Assembly: GCA_002358875.1 (NCBI GenBank)
Contig: DEPS01000041.1
Span: 1 to 20,792, forward strand
Source: Lachnospiraceae bacterium UBA3386
GTDB taxonomy: Bacteria > Bacillota > Clostridia > Lachnospirales > Lachnospiraceae
Direction of reading: 5' to 3'
DNA length: 20,792 nt
Below the pieces are notes generated by a model, which was not told the origin of the DNA, made no database searches, and was given only the letters and a program-made list of their open reading frames with translations. Shown here piece after piece: positions 15,902-20,792 of this stretch. Numbering within the stretch: position 1 is the stretch's first letter; every line of letters begins with the position of its first letter. The translations under genes were made by a program, and so were the position numbers.

Positions 15902-18337
15902 TCAATCCTTTAGTGTATGAACAGATGGTTTTTCCGTCGTCTGCGCCGCAGCTTCGCGCGCTGCAAGTATCCTCCCCAGAACAGCTTTCAGCTTCTCGAT
16001 ATCCACCGGCTTTGACAGGTGCGCGTCCATGCCGGCCTCAAGGCACTGCTTTACATCCTCTTCAAAAGCGTTTGCCGTCAGAGCAATAATGGGAATCTTT
16101 CCGGCATCCGGCCTGTCCAGCTTCCGGATGGCCCGTGCCGCCTCCACCCCGTCCATAACCGGCATCCTCATATCCATCAGGATAGCTGCAAAATGCCCCT
16201 CTTCATTGTTTTCAAACATCTCCACTGCGTATCTGCCGTTCCGCGCCCATTCGGAAGAGATGTCCTCCATCTCCAGAAGGTCGGCCAGGATATCGGCGTT
16301 GAGCTCCATATCTTCCGCGATCAGCACATGGATCCCCTCAAGAGAGACGGCAGGTACACTGTCCTGCTCAGCTGCCGCAGCCTCCTCCTGAACGGCCGGC
16401 TGCAGGGGAATGTGCAGGGGGATGGATACGGTAAAGGTCGACCCCTGACCTTTTATACTTTCCACTTCGATGGTGCCGCCCATCAGGTCGATCATGTTTT
16501 TGGTTATGGCCATTCCAAGGCCGCTTCCGCCATATCTGTTGGTGGTCGTCGCGTCCTCCTGGGAGAAGGGCTCAAACAGCCTGGGGATGTATGAGGCGTC
16601 CATTCCGATGCCGGTATCCTTTATGACAAACCGCAGCATCCGGCTGTCATCGGAAAGAGGGCTCTGATCCACCCTGAAGGTGACGGTGCCGGGAGCATCC
16701 GTGAATTTCACGGCGTTGCCCAGTATGTTGATCATCACCTGCTTGAGCCTTAGGTCATCGCCCAGGAATCTGTCCTCCAGGGCTTCGTCCTTTTCACAGA
16801 CAAAGTACAGCCCCTTGTCTTCGCACTGTCCGTTTATAATGACACGAATCTGGTCGAAGAGGTCCCCGAAGGAGAACTCCTCATTCTTAAGCTCCATGCG
16901 GCCGGATTCGATACGGCTCATGTCCAGAATATCGTTGATAATGGAAAGCAGGTGGCGGGCGCTCGAACCGATCTTTTCCAGCGCGTCACGGGTCTCGGCG
17001 GGGATGCCCTGGTCGCGGAGCGCAATGCTGCCCAGGCCGATGATGGCGTTCATGGGGGTGCGCATTTCATGGCTCATGGAGCTCAGGAAGGCCGTCTTGG
17101 CGGCGCTGGCCTCTTCCGCGCGGGATAAGGCCACCGCCAGAGCGCGGTTCTGTTCCATCTGCTCCCGGGTCTCCCGGTCGACATCCGTAAATCCCGCGGC
17201 GATGGCATGGACCATGTGGTCGTCGCGCTCCTCGATCAGGCGGACGCCTGCGATCCTGAGCATTTCATACCGCTCCTCACCGCTCCGGATGGACCGGTAG
17301 CGGTGGGAGATCATGGCTTCGTTTTCCAGTCCTGCCCGAATACGCCCCGGATCGATAAACTCAAGAAAAGCCGCCCTGTCGGCCTCTGCGACACAGTGCT
17401 CCGCATATTCCGTAAAGCCCTGCAGAAAAGGAAATTCCTTTCCCTCCCACATATGGCTGTCCTGCTTCGAAGACTCCCGGACACAGAGACACTCATCCTT
17501 GTCCAGGTCAGCATAATAAATACTCCTGTAATCGGCGGCCATGGCCGTGATCATATCGGAGTCTGTCTTCACCCGCTTTTCCAGCTCGAGCTTCAGGCGC
17601 TGATAATCCGAGATATTGTTGATCAGTGCAATGATCCCGGTGACTTTGCCGTTTTCATCGTAAACAGGCCTTTTAATCAGCTGAAGATATTCCTGAATGC
17701 CGTCCTGATTCTCTTCAATGACATATTCGGTGCCGACGCCGGTCTCCAGAATACGGCGGTCCGCTTCCATGGCCTTTAATGCATTGTCCTTGTCCTTTCG
17801 GATATCAAGGTCCGTCTTGCCGCGGATGGTCCAGTTGGGGTCATCCCCGGTATCCAGGTGGCACCAGGTCTGTGTCGAAAACACATACTTTCCCTCTGTA
17901 TCCTTGAGAAAGATGCAGGCAGGGAGCTTCTTGAGCATCTTTTCCACTTCCGAAAGCAGAAGGGAATCTTTGGCGCGTATGGCGTTGGCGATGCGCTTAT
18001 GCACAAGCGCCTGCGGAGTGCCGGTGGTGATCAGGTCAAAAAATCCGTGTCCGAAGCAATCCATATCCATTTCCGAAGGCTGCGGCCCTGAAATTGCGAT
18101 TACAGGAATATGGGAAAACGAAGAAGCGGACTGCATATAGTTGGAAAAGATATAGCCGCTCTTTCTGGCAGGACCGAGCTCAATCAGCACAGCGGCTATA
18201 CCTCTGTAGTCTTTTTTGAGGATATCGATACCCTCCTGCTCTGACATGACGCTGTATACAGAATAAGCCGGGGAGAGCATCGCAGTAAATGATCTGATGA
18301 TCTCAGCATTTTCCGCAATTAACAATATACCGGTCAT
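15902..18337 (-). CDS. Hybrid sensor histidine kinase with N-terminal pseudo-receiver and C-terminal receiver
   Basis: An 811-aa protein without membrane helices. Order: receiver-like domain (1-120) with Glu at position 53 where the phosphorylated Asp should be; PAS domain (about 130-245, with KLPACIFLKDTEGKYVF); a second PAS-like region (about 265-385); a coiled linker; HisKA with H423 in FLSSMSHEMRTPMN; HATPase with N box ILGNAVKFTD, G1 DTGIG (574-578) and G2 GGSGLG (603-608); C-terminal receiver (about 668-790) with D722 in MDMRMPVMDG, T754 and K776. It should autophosphorylate and pass phosphate to its own receiver. No output regulator or HPt domain is adjacent, so the next partner is unknown. 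Start: AAAGGAGA 9 nt before the ATG at 18337. It heads the transcript that includes the EAL gene. Confidence 0.94.
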   Translation of the reverse strand: MTGILLIAENAEIIRSFTAMLSPAYSVYSVMSEQEGIDILKKDYRGIAAVLIELGPARKSGYIFSNYMQSASSFSHIPVIAISGPQPSEMDMDCFGHGFFDLITTGTPQALVHKRIANAIRAKDSLLLSEVEKMLKKLPACIFLKDTEGKYVFSTQTWCHLDTGDDPNWTIRGKTDLDIRKDKDNALKAMEADRRILETGVGTEYVIEENQDGIQEYLQLIKRPVYDENGKVTGIIALINNISDYQRLKLELEKRVKTDSDMITAMAADYRSIYYADLDKDECLCVRESSKQDSHMWEGKEFPFLQGFTEYAEHCVAEADRAAFLEFIDPGRIRAGLENEAMISHRYRSIRSGEERYEMLRIAGVRLIEERDDHMVHAIAAGFTDVDRETREQMEQNRALAVALSRAEEASAAKTAFLSSMSHEMRTPMNAIIGLGSIALRDQGIPAETRDALEKIGSSARHLLSIINDILDMSRIESGRMELKNEEFSFGDLFDQIRVIINGQCEDKGLYFVCEKDEALEDRFLGDDLRLKQVMINILGNAVKFTDAPGTVTFRVDQSPLSDDSRMLRFVIKDTGIGMDASYIPRLFEPFSQEDATTTNRYGGSGLGMAITKNMIDLMGGTIEVESIKGQGSTFTVSIPLHIPLQPAVQEEAAAAEQDSVPAVSLEGIHVLIAEDMELNADILADLLEMEDISSEWARNGRYAVEMFENNEEGHFAAILMDMRMPVMDGVEAARAIRKLDRPDAGKIPIIALTANAFEEDVKQCLEAGMDAHLSKPVDIEKLKAVLGRILAAREAAAQTTEKPSVHTLKD

Positions 18338-18382
18338 AATTCATTTTCTCCTTTTACGAAAAAATTCCGTCCATTCCGGTCC

Positions 18383-18436
18383 AGGCAAAACATCCACTTT
18401 TGCCTATATATAAAATGCCGCTCATTTCAGGCAAAA
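18383..18436 (-). promoter_or_regulatory. Three-arm leader with mutually exclusive hairpins before the kinase gene
   Basis: On the minus-strand RNA, arm A UUUUGCCU (18436-18429), arm B AGGCAAAA (18405-18398) and arm C UUUUGCCU (18390-18383) follow each other. B can pair perfectly with A (23-nt loop) or C (7-nt loop), not both. All three lie after the predicted start near 18451 and before the kinase ATG. As DNA, B/C is also a perfect 8-7-8 palindrome that a repressor could bind. No known riboswitch class is recognisable, and I saw no c-di-GMP-I core. Confidence 0.5.
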
Positions 18437-18457
18437 TAATCTGTATCTCTAAATGAA

Positions 18458-18463
18458 ATTATA
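18458..18463 (-). promoter_or_regulatory. Probable -10 box of the kinase-EAL operon
   Basis: TATAAT on the minus strand lies about 120 nt before the kinase start codon. The -35 region is poor, suggesting activation or a weak promoter. Confidence 0.45.
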
Positions 18464-18498
18464 ATTAAATCGGGACGGAAAGAAAAGTGCTGACCGAT

Positions 18499-18529
18499 AA
18501 AAAAAGCGCCTTTTCCGAAGAAAAGACGC
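18499..18529 (-). terminator. UUCG-capped intrinsic terminator of the glnA-ANTAR unit
   Basis: On the minus strand GCGTCTTTTC (18529-18520), loop TTCG, and GAAAAGGCGC (18515-18506) form a 10-bp stem with one G:U pair, followed by seven T. The C(UUCG)G cap is an exceptionally stable tetraloop. It lies 49 nt after the ANTAR stop codon. Confidence 0.93.
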
Positions 18530-18577
18530 AAACTCACATTCTGCCGGACGCAGCCGTTTTTTTTGTAACAGATAATA

Positions 18578-19195
18578 TCACATTTCCTTCCGGAACATGC
18601 GCACGATCTCCCCCGCCACTTCCTTTTTGGAAAGACTGCGGTCCATGGCATTTTTTTCCAGATAGTAGTGGGCTTCCTCCTCCGACATGTGCTTCTCCTG
18701 GATCAGGAGGCATTTTGCCTTGGTGATAAGACCGATCTCGCTCAGTGTCCTGCGAAGACGCATCACTTCATCATCCCGTTCCTGCAGCTGCCTGTGCATG
18801 GCCAGCATGAACCTGACTGCCTCCATCAGGATCTGTTTTTTCACCGGAAGAGAGAGCACAAAAACCCCAAGGTTCCTGCACTGGTATACCACCTGTTCAT
18901 AAGCCTCCTGCCGCACAAGGAGAAGGATCTTTATCCTGCTGTTTCTGCCCGCCATATCCAGAAGCGCATCAATGCCCGCCTCATCCTTTAAAGGCATGCC
19001 CACGATCAGAATTTCCGCAGGCTCTGCCCCTGCTGCAGGAAATACCTTCTGGCGCACCTGGGTCATGGTATATGCCTGCATGACCTGCAGCGCTTCAGGG
19101 ACCTGCAGGCCGCGCAGCGACGTCAGGATGGCAGCAAGTCCTTTATCCGTACCTGCCGCGATCAGAAGGCGGCAGGTCTTGCGTGTCTGTTTCAT
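18578..19195 (-). CDS. ANTAR-domain RNA-binding antiterminator with pseudo-receiver
   Basis: A 205-aa regulator of the AmiR/NasR type. Residues about 8-125 have a receiver-like alternation (CRLLIAAG, EILIVGMPL, IKILLLV, VFVLSLPVKK), but the phospho-accepting Asp is replaced by Gly66 and the usual N-terminal acidic pair is missing, so phosphorylation control is unlikely. A helix (about 125-150) leads into the ANTAR domain (about 145-200): LITKAKCLLIQEKHMSEEEAH, then the conserved hydrophobic and basic pattern. ANTAR proteins bind paired stem-loops in nascent RNA and prevent termination, often of nitrogen genes. Its place directly after glnA fits nitrogen control. Start: AAAGGAA 9 nt before the ATG at 19195. 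It shares the glnA transcript and ends at the UUCG terminator. Confidence 0.9.
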   Translation of the reverse strand: MKQTRKTCRLLIAAGTDKGLAAILTSLRGLQVPEALQVMQAYTMTQVRQKVFPAAGAEPAEILIVGMPLKDEAGIDALLDMAGRNSRIKILLLVRQEAYEQVVYQCRNLGVFVLSLPVKKQILMEAVRFMLAMHRQLQERDDEVMRLRRTLSEIGLITKAKCLLIQEKHMSEEEAHYYLEKNAMDRSLSKKEVAGEIVRMFRKEM

Positions 19196-19231
19196 GAACG
19201 ATATTCCTTTATTAACAAATGCTGAACAGAC

Positions 19232-19317
19232 ATATTATGATGTCAGGGTCAGAAGGTGGTTTTACTGAGCCCGCTTCGTCTCTTTGCACAAGCCTTTTTG
19301 ACATGACGTCATATTAT
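19232..19317 (-). other. Structured spacer between glnA and the ANTAR gene
   Basis: The ends 19304-19317 and 19232-19245 form an inverted repeat pairing at 12 of 14 positions. Inside, GGG(C)TCAG pairs with CTGACCC over a 12-nt loop and GCTT with AAGC. One arm contains ATGACGTCAT (19303-19312), a perfect 10-bp palindrome, and overlaps the glnA stop codon. The loops do not match the usual six-nucleotide ANTAR loops (A first, G fourth), so a role as ANTAR target is only a possibility. Confidence 0.4.
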
Positions 19318-20606
19318 CCCATATAAGCCCTGAGGCACGATTCAGGCACATACTGGCGGACAAAAGTACTGTCAGCAGCCAGCGCAGCTGCTTCGTCCAC
19401 GGTCGCGGGAAGGCGCTTGAGCTGGTCTGTGACCGATGCTTCCGCCTTGTAGAGGTTGATATCCATAGGAAGCGGAGGGCGCAGATTGTCTTTGATGCCC
19501 TTTAGTCCCGCCCGGATCAGGAGGGAGAAAGCCAGGTAGGGATTGGCCTTGGGATCAGGGGAGCGGAGCTCGATCCTGCGCCTTCCCGACGGATCCGCGG
19601 GAATGCGGATCAGCTGTGAGCGGTTCTGCACTGCCCAGCTGACATAGCGGGGGGCCTCCATCTGCCCGAGCCGGGCGTAAGACGCGGGCGTGCGGTTCAG
19701 AAACAGCGTGATCTCCCTTATATATTTGAGTATGCCCGCCATGAAGGCATCGGTATAGTCGGCATCGGTCCTTTCCGCGCCTTCCCCGCCCGATTCTGAC
19801 AGGCCGCTGCCGTCTTCCGGATTTTTCCGGAGACTGTGCACGGATATATTCAGGTGCATGCCGTTTCCCGGTTTATCGGCGATCGGTTTGGGGGAGAAAT
19901 CCGCGGCATAGCCGCCGGCAGCACAGATGCAGCGGACTGCCCATTTGACCGTGGAGGTATTATCCGCCGCGGTGACGGGATCGCTGTAGCGGAAATCGAT
20001 CTCCATCTGTCCGGGGCCCTGTTCGTGATGGGAGGACTCCGGCGTGATGCCCATATCCACCAGGGTAAAACAGATATCCCTGCGGAGGTTCTCCCCGCCG
20101 TCCAGCGGTTCTACATCCATATACCCCGCCTGATCGATCGGGCGGTCCGTGACCTGGCCGTATTCATTCCTGCGGAAAACATAAAACTCCATCTCGGGGC
20201 CGAACTTGACCTCGACTCCGCACTCGGCCGCCTCCCTGACGGCCTCCTTGAGCATGTATCGTGTATCTCTCTCAAATAGAGTACCGTCCGGATAGCAGAT
20301 ATCACAGAAGATGCGGCAGACCCGTCCTTCGGTCGGGCGCCACGGCACGATAGAGAGTGTGGACAGGTCAGGATGCAGGAACAGGTCGCTCCGTGTATCT
20401 GTCCCGAAGCCTCTGACCGCCGCCCCGTCTATGGAAACGCCGTATTTCATCGCCCGCTCCAGTTCACCTGGCATGATAGCGATATTTTTCTGTTTTCCAA
20501 AAACATCAAAATATGCGAGGCGGATAAACTCCACATTTTCTTCCTCAACAAAAGCGAGGATCTCCTCATATGTATGCATTCCTGTATGCATTCCAGATGT
20601 ATACAT
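19314..20606 (-). CDS. glnA: Type I glutamine synthetase (short form)
   Basis: A 430-aa enzyme expected to make glutamine from glutamate, NH3 and ATP in the cytoplasm as a dodecamer. GS motifs in order: N-terminal beta-Grasp domain with IRLAYFDVFGKQKNIAI; GPEMEFYVF (136-144) with metal ligands E138 and E140; HHEQGPGQMEIDF (193-205) with E195 and E202; GNGMHLNIS (247-255) with H251; NRTPASYARL (304-313); and ELRSPDPKANPY (346-357). A Tyr (Y386) occurs near the E. coli adenylylation site, but the flanking NLYDLP motif is not kept. A Gly/Ser/Glu-rich loop at about 258-283 is longer than usual. AGGAGG precedes the ATG at 20606; in-frame ATGs at 20591 and 20579 come from a 12-nt duplication. Some GS-like proteins act on other amines, so substrate is likely but not certain. 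Confidence 0.92.
   Translation of the reverse strand: MYTSGMHTGMHTYEEILAFVEEENVEFIRLAYFDVFGKQKNIAIMPGELERAMKYGVSIDGAAVRGFGTDTRSDLFLHPDLSTLSIVPWRPTEGRVCRIFCDICYPDGTLFERDTRYMLKEAVREAAECGVEVKFGPEMEFYVFRRNEYGQVTDRPIDQAGYMDVEPLDGGENLRRDICFTLVDMGITPESSHHEQGPGQMEIDFRYSDPVTAADNTSTVKWAVRCICAAGGYAADFSPKPIADKPGNGMHLNISVHSLRKNPEDGSGLSESGGEGAERTDADYTDAFMAGILKYIREITLFLNRTPASYARLGQMEAPRYVSWAVQNRSQLIRIPADPSGRRRIELRSPDPKANPYLAFSLLIRAGLKGIKDNLRPPLPMDINLYKAEASVTDQLKRLPATVDEAAALAADSTFVRQYVPESCLRAYMG
20571..20594 (-). repeat. 12-nt tandem duplication in the 5' end of glnA
   Basis: TGTATGCATTCC occurs twice in a row (20571-20582 and 20583-20594). It encodes G-M-H-T twice, adds extra in-frame ATG codons and keeps the frame. 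Confidence 0.85.
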
Positions 20607-20608
20607 TT

Positions 20609-20792
20609 CTACCTCCTGCGTCTTTTTTCACCGTCCATGGCCCTTGATTCCATGGAAAGCAGACTATCCTTTAAAGTGCCGGGCCTCCCCTTTTTCAGCA
20701 GCTTCTTTTTCAACGGACGCTTTTCAACAGCCGCTTTTTCGACGCCTGCTTTTTCGGCATCTGCTTTTTCAACAGCCGCTTTTTCTACGCCT
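20609..20792 (-). CDS. 3' end of an unknown gene with EKA pentapeptide repeats, running off the right edge
   Basis: An uninterrupted minus-strand frame enters at the right edge and ends at TAG (20611-20609), giving the last 60 residues of a protein. The first 24 are pentapeptides of the form (G/A/D)-(V/A)-E-K-A, five units with the last ending in R, encoded by 15-nt tandem repeats; they should form a charged helix or coiled coil. A basic tail follows (PLKKKLLKKGRPG, then a serine- and methionine-containing stretch, then EKRRRR). The stop codon lies within the glnA ribosome site (its last two codons, AGG AGG, are the Shine-Dalgarno), only 2 nt before the glnA ATG, so the two genes are almost certainly cotranscribed and translationally coupled. 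I do not recognise the family. Confidence 0.6.
   Translation of the reverse strand, partial: GVEKAAVEKADAEKAGVEKAAVEKRPLKKKLLKKGRPGTLKDSLLSMESRAMDGEKRRRR
20713..20792. repeat. 15-nt tandem repeats
   Basis: About five imperfect 15-nt units with core GAAAAAGC on the minus strand (GCTTTTTC on plus) continue to the window edge. They encode the EKA pentapeptides. Such repeats gain or lose units by slippage in multiples of five codons, so copy number may vary between strains. Confidence 0.8.

Noticed and set aside
18338..18460. c-di-GMP riboswitch before the kinase gene
   Set aside because: Considered because the operon handles c-di-GMP, but I could not find the conserved GEMM-I core; only the three-arm repeat is visible.

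Overview
The window looks like a chromosomal segment of an anaerobic, roughly 50% GC Firmicute, most likely a Lachnospiraceae-type Clostridium relative. This is inferred from the gene families (FeoA/FeoA/FeoB with a Cys-rich partner, a multidomain class-F-like flavodiiron protein, an ANTAR regulator beside a type I glutamine synthetase), the AGGAGG-type ribosome sites and the sigma-A promoters. I saw no tRNA, rRNA, IS element or CRISPR array.

Layout. The left edge (1-16) holds the first codons of a minus-strand gene, divergent from a GntR/UTRA regulator (282-1001). A minus-strand ferrous iron operon follows: feoA1 (4484-4275), feoA2 (4132-3911), feoB (3786-1291) and a FeoB-associated Cys-rich membrane peptide (1310-1119). 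It starts from a perfect TTGACA-17-TATAAT promoter overlaid by TTAG-N6-CTAA palindromes that look like a metal-dependent (DtxR/IdeR-like) operator. Divergent from feo, beyond a 31-bp near-perfect hairpin, is an 839-aa flavodiiron-flavodoxin-rubredoxin-NADH reductase fusion (4818-7337). Iron import and O2/NO reduction are therefore arranged back to back.

Next, on the minus strand, is a 598-aa fusion of a two-cluster ferredoxin, a [FeFe]-hydrogenase-like domain with altered H-cluster motifs, a further Cys cluster and a GGDEF domain (9379-7583). It is a candidate redox- or H2-responsive diguanylate cyclase. A broken sugar-binding protein (10372-9572), still behind a perfect promoter, lies divergent from an apparently orphaned LacI regulator (10740-11831). 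An exonuclease III homologue follows (11945-12775).

The right part is a minus-strand signalling block. A hybrid histidine kinase with an N-terminal pseudo-receiver (18337-15902) is followed 55 nt later by a membrane protein with two periplasmic-binding domains, a degenerate GGDEF and an intact EAL domain (15846-12931). The kinase leader contains three mutually exclusive pairing arms. Upstream of it lies another minus-strand unit: a 3'-terminal gene fragment with EKA pentapeptide repeats at the right edge, glnA (20606-19314) and an ANTAR RNA-binding regulator (19195-18578), closed by a UUCG-capped terminator.

Reading across the window: iron uptake, oxygen defence, redox-linked c-di-GMP synthesis and c-di-GMP breakdown occur close together. 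The most unusual protein is the hydrogenase-like/GGDEF fusion. The most unusual nucleic-acid features are the three-arm kinase leader, the large palindrome between feo and the flavodiiron gene, and the structured glnA-ANTAR spacer. All function calls are from sequence reading and memory of families; nothing was searched.
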